A DNA stretch of 33,822 nt from the NCBI GenBank assembly GCA_007118805.1, contig SKQW01000204.1, positions 1 through 33,822 on the forward strand, given 5' to 3'. Below the pieces are notes generated by a model. It had not been told where the DNA came from. It saw only the letters and a list, made by a program, of their open reading frames with translations, and did not search any database. Below are positions 8,115 to 16,275 of this stretch, piece after piece; position 1 is the first letter of the stretch, and each line of letters opens with the position of its first letter. This DNA comes from Rhodobiaceae bacterium (lineage in GTDB: Bacteria; Pseudomonadota; Alphaproteobacteria; Rhizobiales; Tepidamorphaceae). The translations under genes and the position numbers were made by a program.

Positions 8115-8927
8115 TCATCGCGCGGTTTCGGCCTTCGTCCGATTGCGCGGATGATGATGTATCACCTCGCCGGCCGGATCATGGCTGTGATCGTGCTCAT
8201 GGGTATAAAGCGCCAGCGCCTCCGAAGCGCGAGGGCCGAACAGGCGCAGATACTCGGGGTGATGCTGCACGTCGTGGGGGACACCGGTGCAGCAGACATG
8301 TCCGCTCAAGCAGACGACGCGGTCGGTCTCGCGCATCACCACATGCAGATCGTGGCTCACCAGCACGATCCCGCAACCAAGGCGTTCGCGCAGCCCGGCG
8401 ATCAGCCGATACAGCTCGACCTGCCCGCCGAAGTCGACGCTCTGGACCGGTTCGTCGAGCATCAGCAGATCCGGGCGGCCCAGGAGGGCCCGGGCAATCA
8501 GGACGCGCTGGAACTCTCCGCCCGACAGCTGCTGCACGCCGGCATCGATGAGATGGGCAACGCCGGTCTCACCCAGCGCCGCCAAGAGATCGGCCCTGCG
8601 CACGCGCCGCGTAAGGGTCATCAGCCGGGCCACGGTCAAGGGCAGCGTGCGATCGATGGTCAGGCGCTGGGGGACGTATCCCAGCTTGAGACCGGCCCGA
8701 CGCACCACCTGGCCGGCGCTCGCGGCCTCGATCCCGAGCAGCGTGCGGATCAGCGTCGTCTTGCCCCCGCCATTCGGCCCCACGATTGACAGGATCTCGC
8801 GCGGCCGGACTTTCAGGTTCACGTCATGGATCAGCCAGCGGCCATCCCGGCGCACGCCCAAACCGTTCGCGGCCAATAAAGGCTCGGCGCGCCCGGCTTC
8901 GGACGCGCGCCCTGCATGTTCGTTCAT
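8115..8927 (-). CDS. znuC: Zinc ABC transporter ATP-binding protein ZnuC
   Basis: This cytosolic ATPase powers zinc import. Walker A is VGPNGGGKTTLIRTLLG, the signature motif is LSGGEFQRVLIARALL, Walker B is LLMLDEPVQSVD, and the switch histidine is in LVSHDLHVVM. The 270-residue length is slightly above the usual ~250. The extra is a C-terminal tail rich in histidine (HEHDHSHDPAGEVIHHH), which often marks ZnuC proteins and may sense or buffer zinc. It is the first gene of the znuCB operon. It is divergent from znuA, with the shared Zur-type box between them, so it should be induced under zinc shortage. Its ribosome site is weak. Confidence 0.95.
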   Translation of the reverse strand: MNEHAGRASEAGRAEPLLAANGLGVRRDGRWLIHDVNLKVRPREILSIVGPNGGGKTTLIRTLLGIEAASAGQVVRRAGLKLGYVPQRLTIDRTLPLTVARLMTLTRRVRRADLLAALGETGVAHLIDAGVQQLSGGEFQRVLIARALLGRPDLLMLDEPVQSVDFGGQVELYRLIAGLRERLGCGIVLVSHDLHVVMRETDRVVCLSGHVCCTGVPHDVQHHPEYLRLFGPRASEALALYTHEHDHSHDPAGEVIHHHPRNRTKAETAR

Positions 8928-8951
8928 CGCAACTTACCGGCACACTATCGC

Positions 8952-8980
8952 TTGAGAGGCGGCAATTGTTATACTATAAC
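8952..8980 (+). promoter_or_regulatory. znuA promoter (-35 TTGAGA, -10 TATAAC)
   Basis: TTGAGA, exactly 17 bases, then TATAAC, about 50 bases before the znuA ATG. The -10 box is the right half of the Zur-like palindrome, so bound repressor would directly block RNA polymerase. Confidence 0.6.
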
Positions 8981-8981
8981 A
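8967..8981. promoter_or_regulatory. Zur-type operator between znuA and znuCB
   Basis: TGTTATACTATAACA is a perfect 7-1-7 palindrome and fits the GNTATA-N-TATANC pattern known for alphaproteobacterial Zur sites. It lies in the 102-base divergent znuC/znuA gap, overlapping the znuA -10 box. A further half-site, GTATAAC, is at 8991-8997 and pairs with GTTATAC at 8968-8974. This predicts repression of both arms when zinc is plentiful. The regulator gene itself is not in the window. Confidence 0.75.
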
Positions 8982-9029
8982 TTTGCATCAGTATAACAAA
9001 CCGACGGCACACTGTAGAGAGGGATATCC

Positions 9030-10136
9030 ATGCACAAGCTTTTCAGGCATTGCCTGACGGCCGGCGCCACTGTGGCCTTGCTCGCCCTACCCGCCCATGC
9101 CGAGGACGGCCCGAGGGTCGCCGCATCGATCCAGCCGGTTCACGCGCTGGTCGCCGGTGTGATGGACGGCGTGGACACGCCGCACCTCTTCGTCGGTGGC
9201 GGCGACTCGCCACACACCTATGCCATGCGGCCATCCGATGCCGAGGCCCTGGCGGGCGCCGATGCGGTGTTCTGGATCGGGCGGGAATTCGAAGGCTTTC
9301 TAGTCCGGCCGATCGAGAACCTGGCCGGTGAGGTCGCGTCGGTGCCGTTGATCGATGCGCCGGGCCTGGTCCTTTACGAATACGAAGAGCCGCACGATCA
9401 TGACCACGGCCATGCGCATGGCGAAGCTCACGGCCATGAGCACCATGACGAAGACCGGCATGCCCAGGCCGAGGGAGACCACGCCCATGATGATGGCCAC
9501 TCACACGACGATGGCCATTCGCATGGCGATGGCCACGCACACGATGACGGCCATTCCCATAAAGACGGCCACGGACACCACGATGAGGCCGATCACGGCC
9601 ATGACCACGTGCATGAAGGCACGGACGGGCACATCTGGCTCGACCCGGCCAACGCCCGCGCCATGGTTGCCCACATCGCGGATGTGCTTGCCGAGATCGA
9701 CCCAGCGAATGCGGAGCTCTACCAAGCCAATGCGGCCCGGCTCACGGACCGCCTGTCTCAGCTCGAAGCCGACGTCGCCGCGCGGCTTGAGCCTTACGCC
9801 GAGATTCCCTTTTTCACCTTCCATGAGGCGTTCCGCTACTTCAATGAGCGTTTCGGCCTCAACTCGCGCGGCGCCATCACCATTAGCCCGGAGCGCCAGC
9901 CGGGGGCCCAGCGCCTTGCGGAAATCCGCGACGAGATCGGCGCCTATGACAAGGTGTGCGTCTTTGCCGAACCCCAGTTTCCGCCAAGTCTCGTCGACAC
10001 CGTGACCGAAGGAACGGGCGCGGGCACCGGAATCATCGATCCGCTGGGCGCGGAACTGGCCGAAGGGCCGGAGCTCTACTTCGAGCTTATCACTTTCAAT
10101 TCGGATGCCTTCGAGGCCTGCTTCGCCGGCACTTGA
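9030..10136 (+). CDS. znuA: Zinc ABC transporter substrate-binding protein ZnuA
   Basis: This periplasmic zinc-capture protein feeds ZnuBC. A signal peptide (HCLTAGATVALLALPAHA) precedes 'VAASIQPVHALVAGVMDG' and 'VGGGDSPHTYAMRPSDA', the cluster A-I receptor start with the first metal-binding histidine. Between residues ~115 and 198 lies a long His/Asp-rich loop with six-residue repeats (H-D-D-G-H-S). It is longer than in many ZnuA proteins. Further ligand motifs are DGHIWLDPANA, FTFHEAFRYF and the 'CVFAEPQF' segment; its cysteine and the one in EACFAGT at the C-terminus could form the usual disulphide. The ATG follows GAGAGGG. It is single-gene on its strand and ends at a strong terminator. 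The assignment is very secure. Confidence 0.95.
   Translation: MHKLFRHCLTAGATVALLALPAHAEDGPRVAASIQPVHALVAGVMDGVDTPHLFVGGGDSPHTYAMRPSDAEALAGADAVFWIGREFEGFLVRPIENLAGEVASVPLIDAPGLVLYEYEEPHDHDHGHAHGEAHGHEHHDEDRHAQAEGDHAHDDGHSHDDGHSHGDGHAHDDGHSHKDGHGHHDEADHGHDHVHEGTDGHIWLDPANARAMVAHIADVLAEIDPANAELYQANAARLTDRLSQLEADVAARLEPYAEIPFFTFHEAFRYFNERFGLNSRGAITISPERQPGAQRLAEIRDEIGAYDKVCVFAEPQFPPSLVDTVTEGTGAGTGIIDPLGAELAEGPELYFELITFNSDAFEACFAGT
9486..9575 (+). repeat. Five 18-base tandem units coding the ZnuA His-rich loop
   Basis: Five consecutive units of the form CAYGAYGAYGGCCAYNCN encode H-D-D-G-H-S, H-D-D-G-H-S, H-G-D-G-H-A, H-D-D-G-H-S and H-K-D-G-H-G. Units differ mainly at third bases, so the array is old enough to have drifted but could still vary in length between strains. 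Confidence 0.8.
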
Positions 10137-10161
10137 GGCCTCGGGCCGAGAAGACGCGAAG

Positions 10162-10192
10162 GCCGGGCCCCATGGCCCGGCTGTTTGTTGTT
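10162..10192. terminator. Terminator between convergent znuA and parC
   Basis: GCCGGGCC, loop CCAT, GGCCCGGC is a perfect 8-bp stem followed by TGTTTGTTGTT on the plus strand. It starts 26 bases after the znuA stop and sits between convergent genes, so it mainly serves znuA. On the other strand the tail is not U-rich. Confidence 0.65.
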
Positions 10193-10215
10193 GATCGCGA
10201 TCTGCCGTGCGCGAG

Positions 10216-12483
10216 CTATCCGGAGATCTCGCCGAGGCCCGCCTCGCCGAAGCGGTTCGACCGCGGAAAGCCCTTGGGCGGAAGCCGCCCGGCCTGGGCG
10301 CGATTGCCCCGCCACTCGTCGAGCTCCTTCACCGTCCATACGCGCTGCGAGGAATCGCGCCAGGTGAGCCCGTCCTCGGCCTGAAAGACCTTCGCGTCGG
10401 ACAGGCCCCCGTCGCGGTAGCGTTGCAGGCGCACCCCCTTGCCGCGGCTCATTTCGGGGATCTCCCTGGCCGGGAAGACCAACAGCTTCCTGTTCTCGCC
10501 GATGACGGCGACTGTATCGCCGGCGGCCGGCACGCACAGCCTAGCCTCGGCGGGCGTCGTCACATTCAAGACCTGCTTGCCCTTGCGGGTATTGGCGACG
10601 ACGTCGGCCTCGGCCACCAGGAAGCCGCGGCCGTCGGTGGCGGCGACAAGCAGCTTGCGGTCGGGATCGTGGACGAAGGCACTGACCACGTCATGGGTTT
10701 CCGCCAGATCGACCATCAGCCGCACCGGTTCGCCGTGGCCGCGCCCGCCCGGCAGCTTGTCGGCGCCCAGCGTGTAGAAGCGCCCATCGGTGGCAAAGAG
10801 CAGGATCTTGTCGGTGGTCTGGGCATGGAACGCGACCTTGAGCGCGTCGCCGCTCTTGAACTGCAGGCCGGACAGATCGGTGAGATGGCCCTTCATGGCG
10901 CGAATCCAGCCCTTATCGGACAGGACGACCGTCACCGGCTCCTTCTCGATTAGCGCCTCCTTCATCGCCTCGACCGCCTCACTTGACGGCAGCTCGAAAT
11001 CCTCGCGGATCTCGGTGCGGCGACGCCCGAGTTCGGTCGATTTCGAGAAGCGCTTTTTAAGCTCGCTGATCTCTTCGCCGATCCTGGCCCACTGCCGCTG
11101 CTCATCGCCCACCAGGGCCTGAAGGTCGGCCTGTTCCTCAACCAGCGCGGCGTGTTCCCGCCGGATCTCGATCTCCTCCAGCTTGCGCAACGCCCTCAGG
11201 CGCATATTGAGGATGGCCTCGGCCTGGACGTCGGAGAGATCGAACGCCGCCATCAGCTCCGGCTTGGCCTCGTCCGCCTCGCGGATGATCGAGATCACCT
11301 CGTCGAGGTTGAGATAGGCGATGAGGTAGCCGCCCAGCACCTCGAGCCGATGGGCGATCTTGGCCAGGCGGTGATCGGCACGGCGCACCAAGACGTCGCG
11401 CCGGTGGTCCAGCCATTCCCGCACGACCTCGCCAAGCCCCATCACCATGGGCACGCGCCCGCCGCTCAGCACATTCATGTTGAGCGAGAAGCGGGATTCG
11501 AGATCGGTGAGCTTGAACAGCGACTCCATGAGGAGCGCCGGATCGACATTGCGGCTCTTCGGCTCGAGAACGATGCGGATGTCTTCGGCCGACTCGTCGC
11601 GCACATCGGCCAGGAGTGGCAGCTTGCGGGCGGTCAGCAGTTCGGCGATCTTCTCGATCAGCCGACCTTTCTGTACCTGATAGGGGATCTCCGTGACCAC
11701 GGCCACCCACTGGCCGCGGCCGACCTCCTCGCTATGCCATTTCGCCCGCACCCTGAAGGCGCCTCGTCCGGTGCGGTAGGACTCGGTGATCGACTCGCGC
11801 GACTCGACCAACACGCCGCCGGTCGGAAAGTCCGGCCCCGGAATCTTGGCGACCAATGCCTCGAGGCTGGCGTTGGGATGGCGGATCAGGTGCAGCGCCG
11901 CATCGCACAGCTCCGCGGCATTGTGCGGCGGGATGGCGGTGGCCATGCCCACGGCGATGCCGGATGCCCCATTGGCAAGCAGATTTGGAAACGCGCCGGG
12001 CAGGACGATGGGCTCGCGGTCCTCGCCGTCATAGGTCTCGCGGAAGTCGACCGCATCCTCGTCGAGCCCGTCGAGCAGAAGCCGCGCCACCTCGGTGAGC
12101 CGCGCTTCGGTGTAGCGCATGGCGGCGGCATTGTCGCCATCGACATTGCCGAAATTGCCCTGCCCCTCGACCAGCGGATAGCGCACCGCGAAATCCTGGG
12201 CGAGGCGGACCAGCGCATCATAGACCGCCTGATCGCCATGCGGGTGATACTTACCGATCACATCGCCGACCACCCGGGCGCACTTCTTGAACCCCGCATC
12301 CGGATCGAGGCGCAACAGCCGCATGGCATAGAGCAGTCTTCGGTGGACCGGCTTCAGGCCGTCGCGCACATCGGGCAGCGCCCGGTGCATGATGGTAGAT
12401 AGCGCATAGGACAGATACCGCTCCTCGAGCGCCCGTCTGAGATCGATCGGCTCTACGCCGCCAGGAATCACCGTTTCACCCAT
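10216..12483 (-). CDS. parC: DNA topoisomerase IV subunit A
   Basis: The breakage-reunion subunit of topoisomerase IV, which unlinks replicated chromosomes. I chose the ATG at 12483, preceded by GGAGGGCGC; the ORF-track start adds 29 unlikely residues. The 755-residue protein shows the GyrA/ParC N-terminal core ([19 protein letters not shown]), the quinolone-region helix [20 protein letters not shown], and the active-site tyrosine in [15 protein letters not shown]. Coiled-coil and primase-like sections follow. The C-terminal beta-pinwheel is short and lacks a clear GyrA box, which argues for ParC over GyrA. Gln sits where E. coli ParC has Ser80. parE is not adjacent, as is common in alphaproteobacteria. 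It is divergent from the flavin hydroxylase gene. Confidence 0.93.
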   Translation of the reverse strand: MGETVIPGGVEPIDLRRALEERYLSYALSTIMHRALPDVRDGLKPVHRRLLYAMRLLRLDPDAGFKKCARVVGDVIGKYHPHGDQAVYDALVRLAQDFAVRYPLVEGQGNFGNVDGDNAAAMRYTEARLTEVARLLLDGLDEDAVDFRETYDGEDREPIVLPGAFPNLLANGASGIAVGMATAIPPHNAAELCDAALHLIRHPNASLEALVAKIPGPDFPTGGVLVESRESITESYRTGRGAFRVRAKWHSEEVGRGQWVAVVTEIPYQVQKGRLIEKIAELLTARKLPLLADVRDESAEDIRIVLEPKSRNVDPALLMESLFKLTDLESRFSLNMNVLSGGRVPMVMGLGEVVREWLDHRRDVLVRRADHRLAKIAHRLEVLGGYLIAYLNLDEVISIIREADEAKPELMAAFDLSDVQAEAILNMRLRALRKLEEIEIRREHAALVEEQADLQALVGDEQRQWARIGEEISELKKRFSKSTELGRRRTEIREDFELPSSEAVEAMKEALIEKEPVTVVLSDKGWIRAMKGHLTDLSGLQFKSGDALKVAFHAQTTDKILLFATDGRFYTLGADKLPGGRGHGEPVRLMVDLAETHDVVSAFVHDPDRKLLVAATDGRGFLVAEADVVANTRKGKQVLNVTTPAEARLCVPAAGDTVAVIGENRKLLVFPAREIPEMSRGKGVRLQRYRDGGLSDAKVFQAEDGLTWRDSSQRVWTVKELDEWRGNRAQAGRLPPKGFPRSNRFGEAGLGEISG

Positions 12484-12611
12484 GCGCCCTCCATAGTCCG
12501 GAAACCTAAGGCGAACAAGTCGCGCGGCGCGCGTCAAGCCGATCAGATCGAAGCATGACCGCGCCGGCATTCTGCGCTATGTGGAGTGCACCTGCGCCAG
12601 GAGTTCCCTTG

Positions 12612-13832
12612 ATGGCCAAGCCGCAACGCACAGTGCCCAATCGCGTGATCGTTGTCGGCGGCGGTCCGGTAGGGCTGACCGCAGCTCTGGCGCTCGCCGA
12701 TGCCGGCGTCGCCGTCACCGTCATGGACCCGGACCAGGAGGCAATGACGGACAGGCGCACTGCGGCGCTGATGGCAGCTTCGGTGGTCATGCTCGAACGA
12801 CTCGGCGTGTGGCGCGCGTGCCGGGACGCGGCCGCGCCGCTTCGACGGCTGCGTCTGATCGACGATACGGGCCGGCTCATCCGTGCTCCGACGGTGGAGT
12901 TCGACGCCGCCGAGATCGGCGAAGCGGCTTTCGGCTGGAATGTACCTCACCAGGCGCTCCTGCCGGCCATGCGCGCGGCCTGTACCGCCTCGCCCCTGAT
13001 CGAGCGCCTGACCGGAACGGTGGAGCGCATCCTGACCGAAGAGGATCGCGTCACCGTGCGCCTCGACAGCGGCCGCGAGATCGCGGCGCGGCTCCTCGTC
13101 GGCGCTGACGGCCGCGCCTCGCTGGCCCGCCGGGTCGCCGGCATACGGGTCGACGAATGGCGCTATGACCAGGCAGCGCTGGTCGCCAATCTCCGTCACG
13201 GCAAGCCGCACGAGGAAACCTCGACGGAGTTCCACCGCACCGCCGGGCCATTCACGCTGGTGCCCTTGCCGGGGCAAGGATCAAGCCTCGTCTGGGTGGA
13301 GTCCCGCGCCGTCGCCGAGGCGCTTGCGAGCTTCCGGCCGGCGGACTTGGCGCGCGAGATCGAGCGCCTGTCGCGCCGGCTTCTCGGATCGGTCGAGGTC
13401 GACGGCCCCGTTGCCGTGTTTCCGCTCTCAGGCCTGACGGCGCGGCGCTTTGCGGCGCGGCGCATCGCCCTGGTGGGGGAAGCTGCCCATGTCATCCCGC
13501 CGATCGGCGCGCAGGGCCTCAATCTCGGCCTTCGCGACGCGGCAGCCCTCGCCGACATCGTCGGCGAGGCGACGCGCCTCGGGGCCGATCCCGGCGGCGC
13601 GGCGGTGACGAGCGGTTACGACCGCAGCCGCTATCCCGATGTCGCCAGCCGGACCGGCGCCGTCGACCTGCTCAACCGGTCGCTGGTGTCGAGCCTGCTA
13701 CCCATCCAATTGGCGCGGGCAACGGGGCTGGCCGCGCTGAGCGCAATCGCCCCCTTACGCCGTGCATTCATGCGCGAGGGCGTGGCGCCGCGGCTTGCCC
13801 TGCCGGGCCTGATGCGGCGCGAGGCCGGATAG
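12612..13832 (+). CDS. UbiH/UbiF/VisC-family FAD-dependent hydroxylase
   Basis: A flavoprotein monooxygenase, probably adding a hydroxyl group to a ubiquinone ring precursor. I start it at ATG 12612, eight bases after AGGAG, giving 406 residues. Visible FAD-binding motifs are the N-terminal Rossmann fingerprint (VIVVGGGPVGLTAALALADAG), the DG motif (LLVGADGRAS), and GEAAHVIPPIGAQGLNLGLRD near residue 290-310. The last is the signature of the UbiH/COQ6 group. The closing helix region (RSLVSSLLPIQLARATGLAAL) resembles the membrane-associated C-termini of these enzymes. Which ring position it modifies cannot be decided by eye. Its gene ends 10 bases from the convergent CoA-enzyme gene. Confidence 0.88.
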   Translation: MAKPQRTVPNRVIVVGGGPVGLTAALALADAGVAVTVMDPDQEAMTDRRTAALMAASVVMLERLGVWRACRDAAAPLRRLRLIDDTGRLIRAPTVEFDAAEIGEAAFGWNVPHQALLPAMRAACTASPLIERLTGTVERILTEEDRVTVRLDSGREIAARLLVGADGRASLARRVAGIRVDEWRYDQAALVANLRHGKPHEETSTEFHRTAGPFTLVPLPGQGSSLVWVESRAVAEALASFRPADLAREIERLSRRLLGSVEVDGPVAVFPLSGLTARRFAARRIALVGEAAHVIPPIGAQGLNLGLRDAAALADIVGEATRLGADPGGAAVTSGYDRSRYPDVASRTGAVDLLNRSLVSSLLPIQLARATGLAALSAIAPLRRAFMREGVAPRLALPGLMRREAG

Positions 13833-13842
13833 GTGGCAAGTC

Positions 13843-14982
13843 TTAGTCGGCGGCTTCCTCGCCGTTGCCAAGCAGATCGTTGTCCGCACCGAGGGCCGGC
13901 GCCCGCCGTGCCGTGCCCGGCGCGTCGCGAAACTGTCGGTCGATCGGAACCGTGGTGGCGGCAACTCGCTCGCCCGCCCCGTTCTCGATCATGAGATCGA
14001 ACAGGCCGCGCTCGGCGAAATGCGGATCGGCGGCCGCCTCGTCGAGGCTGCGCACGACATTGGCGGCGCAATCCTCACCGTGCAGCCGACTGGCCCACGC
14101 CTCGGCCGGTTTGGAGGAGAAAATCGCCTTGAGGGCCCGTGTCGTCGCTTCCGGATCGCGCGCGTCGTCCCGCAGTCGGGGCTCAAGCTCGACGAGAGCG
14201 CACAATCGCTCCCAGAACTTGTCCTCAAGCGCAGCCACGGCAACGAGGCGCCCGTCGCGGGTCGCATAGGGTCGGTAGCGCGGCGAGCCCCCGATCAGCG
14301 CCCCCTCGGCGTTTCCGGGCCATCGCCCCGTTGCCCTGCCCTCGCCCAGCGCCCACCATCCGAGGGTGAACATCGCATCGGCCATTGCGATGTCGAGATG
14401 GGCCCCCGCGCCCGTCGTGCTGCGCCGAATCAGCGCCAGCAGGATGTTCAGGACCGCCGGCATCGAGCCGCCGCCGATATCCGCCATCAGGCCCGGCGGC
14501 ACGGTCGGCACGGCCGCCGACCCGTATGACAGGCTGAGCAGGCCGGTTTCGGCAATGTAGTTGAGATCGTGCCCGGCAATCTGGGCCTTCGGGCCTGACT
14601 GCCCGTATCCCGTGATCGAGCAGTAGATGATGTCGGGCCGGATCGCCTTGACCTGCTCGTAATCCAAGCCGAGCCGGGCCATGACACCCGGCCGGAACTG
14701 CTCGATGAGGACATCGGCGTTCTGGATCAGCGGCGTGAGGCGCGCCACCGCGTCGTCCGCCTTGAGGTCGAGCGCAACGCTCTTCTTGCCGCGGTTGAGC
14801 AGCGCGAAATACAGCGAATCGTCGCCCCAGCGCGGTGCATAGCGACGCATCTCCTCGCCTTCCGGGCGCTCGATCCGGATCACCTCGGCCCCTGCCTCGG
14901 CAAGCATCAGAGCGGCAAGCGGCCCAGGAAGGAGCGTCGAGAAATCGAGCACCCGGATGCCGGAAAGCGGCTGCTGGGACAA
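13843..14982 (-). CDS. CaiB/BaiF family protein, alpha-methylacyl-CoA racemase type
   Basis: Family III CoA-transferase fold enzyme. At 379 residues it is nearer to alpha-methylacyl-CoA racemases than to the ~420-residue formyl-CoA transferases. The racemase dyad appears present: His138 in AGHDLNYIAE and Asp168 in LMADIGGGSMPAV, the positions used by the mycobacterial racemase MCR. Other family motifs are VLDFSTLLPGPLAALMLAEAG and VIRIERPEG. It would act in the cytosol on branched 2-methylacyl-CoA, letting them enter beta-oxidation; substrate is not provable here. The start appears to be TTG at 14982 behind GGGAG (spacing seven). It follows the AEC transporter gene by 30 bases and is likely in its operon. 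The alternative is a CoA-transferase. Confidence 0.85.
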   Translation of the reverse strand: MSQQPLSGIRVLDFSTLLPGPLAALMLAEAGAEVIRIERPEGEEMRRYAPRWGDDSLYFALLNRGKKSVALDLKADDAVARLTPLIQNADVLIEQFRPGVMARLGLDYEQVKAIRPDIIYCSITGYGQSGPKAQIAGHDLNYIAETGLLSLSYGSAAVPTVPPGLMADIGGGSMPAVLNILLALIRRSTTGAGAHLDIAMADAMFTLGWWALGEGRATGRWPGNAEGALIGGSPRYRPYATRDGRLVAVAALEDKFWERLCALVELEPRLRDDARDPEATTRALKAIFSSKPAEAWASRLHGEDCAANVVRSLDEAAADPHFAERGLFDLMIENGAGERVAATTVPIDRQFRDAPGTARRAPALGADNDLLGNGEEAAD

Positions 14983-15012
14983 CGATATCTCCCCCAGTTG
15001 CGCAGGGCCGCC

Positions 15013-15975
15013 TTACGGAAACAGGTCCGTCGGCAGCAACCCGTTGGCCACAAGGTAAAGTACTGTCGTCAAGGTGGCCACCGACAGCACGGTACCCATC
15101 AAAATGCCCGTCGAGGCCCGTTCCACGTAGACTCCGTATTGCTGTGCCAGGATGAAGACATTGAGCGCCGGCGGGAGGGCGGCCATCAGCACCGCCGTAT
15201 AAACCCACACGGGCGGGAAGGTCCCCACAAGGCTCAGCAAGACCAGCACCAGCGCCGGATGGACCATCAGCTTGATCACGGCGTAGACGGGCAGCTCGGG
15301 CGCGGTCCGTTTGACGGCGCGCTGTGCCACCGTCACGCCCATGGCGAACAGAGCACACGGCGCGGCAGCATTGGCGAGGAACTCCAGCATGGTGTCGATC
15401 GCATCCGGTGGGCGAACCTCGAGCCACGCCGCGACCACCCCGGCCGCGGTCGCGATGATGAAGGGATGAAGAAGGATACGCCGCGCGATCTCGCCCGCCA
15501 TTCCGACGAGGCTGAGCTGCTCCGCGCGGCCCAACGCCATCATCAGGGGCACCAGCGTGAAGATCAGGATGCTGTCGAACGAGAAGATCAGCGCCGTGGG
15601 AACGGTCGCCGCCGGACCCAGCGCGGCGAGCGTCAGCCCCGGCCCCATATAGCCAATATTGGAATAGCTCCCCAAGGCGGCCTGGATGCTGGCGCTGCGC
15701 AGATCGCCGCGCGAGACCCAGAATCCGACAACGAGCGCCAGGGTGAAGACGCAGAAGGTGGTGAAGGTGGTGGTCAGGACGAACGACCATTGCGCCAGCT
15801 CGTGGAACGGGGCGCGCGACACCAGCCGGAAGAACAGCGCCGGAAGGGCGAAATAGAGGATGAAGGTATTGAGCCAGACAAGGCCCTCGGAGGGCGCACG
15901 AACGATCTTGCCGGCCGCGAAGCCGAGCAGGATCAGGCCGAAGAACGGCAGCGCCAGCGAAACGACCTGCTGCAA
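15013..15975 (-). CDS. AEC (auxin efflux carrier) family transporter
   Basis: A 320-residue inner-membrane carrier with about ten hydrophobic helices in two similar halves. It begins QQVVSLALPFFGLILLGFAAGK and has the paired 'NTFILYFALPALFFRLV' and 'AVLMAALPPALNVFILAQQYG' segments. These proline-broken helices (F-x-LP-x-L and P-x-x-N-x-x-x-x-A) are typical of AEC carriers such as malonate, malate or YfdV-like transporters. The start is TTG at 15975, eight bases after GGAG. It leads a two-gene unit with the racemase-like enzyme. Substrate is probably a mono- or dicarboxylate, from family knowledge only. A possible -35 (TTGACC) lies about 75 bases upstream on this strand, with no convincing -10. 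Confidence 0.88.
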   Translation of the reverse strand: MQQVVSLALPFFGLILLGFAAGKIVRAPSEGLVWLNTFILYFALPALFFRLVSRAPFHELAQWSFVLTTTFTTFCVFTLALVVGFWVSRGDLRSASIQAALGSYSNIGYMGPGLTLAALGPAATVPTALIFSFDSILIFTLVPLMMALGRAEQLSLVGMAGEIARRILLHPFIIATAAGVVAAWLEVRPPDAIDTMLEFLANAAAPCALFAMGVTVAQRAVKRTAPELPVYAVIKLMVHPALVLVLLSLVGTFPPVWVYTAVLMAALPPALNVFILAQQYGVYVERASTGILMGTVLSVATLTTVLYLVANGLLPTDLFP

Positions 15976-16275
15976 GTCTCAAGCTCCGTCGAGCACGCCG
16001 GTGGCGGATCACGGGGAGGCACCGCGTAGCCGCACCAGGATAGTCAGGTCAATTGGCCAGCGCCGTGCGGGCCCGGATGGGGCCTATGCAGAATGTCCTC
16101 CCCTTGTCCCGTTGAATTGGTGGTAGAGGGCTATGTGACCCCGCCCCCATATCCCCCAGGCAAGGAACCGCTTCCCTCGCTTGACATATCTATCGGTAGA
16201 CACAAATATTGCGCGCCGTCCGGGGGCGGACGCGTATCCTGTTACGCGCAGACGAGAGTTTGGATCAGTACATTG
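15976..16275. other. 300-base divergent intergenic region (AEC carrier / hspQ)
   Basis: The ORF track extends a frame leftwards from hspQ to 16093, but that stretch (VEGYVTPPPYPPGKEPLP...) has no recognisable family. Apart from the candidate hspQ promoter and the weak TTGACC on the minus strand I see no gene, repeat or RNA here. Confidence 0.5.
16180..16210 (+). promoter_or_regulatory. Candidate hspQ promoter, possibly heat-shock (RpoH) type
   Basis: CTTGACA then, after about 16-18 bases, CAAATATT. TTGACA is a perfect sigma70 -35, with AATATT 18 bases on as a poor -10. The same bases read as CTTGAC plus CACAAATAT, near the RpoH pattern (CTTGAA...CCCATNT). The leader to the ATG would be about 60 bases. 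Confidence 0.4.

Noticed and set aside
9486-9575. Short regular repeats that could be taken for a CRISPR array
   Set aside because: Units are contiguous 18-mers with no spacers and sit in frame inside znuA.
9300-9830. Methionine/valine-rich ORFs opposite the znuA His loop that look like membrane proteins
   Set aside because: They are the complement of His/Asp codons (CAT/CAC read as ATG/GTG), so the hydrophobicity is an artefact.
11152-12402. 416-codon plus-strand ORF opposite parC
   Set aside because: Antisense shadow of parC with no recognisable motif; parC motifs on the other strand are unambiguous.
14225-16012. 595-codon minus-strand ORF across the CoA enzyme and the AEC carrier
   Set aside because: It is in another frame of two real minus-strand genes; its product is low-complexity Ala/Arg/Gly with no motif. 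High GC makes such frames common.
16093-16275. N-terminal extension of hspQ in the ORF track
   Set aside because: Proline-rich and unrelated to HspQ; it also contains the likely promoter.
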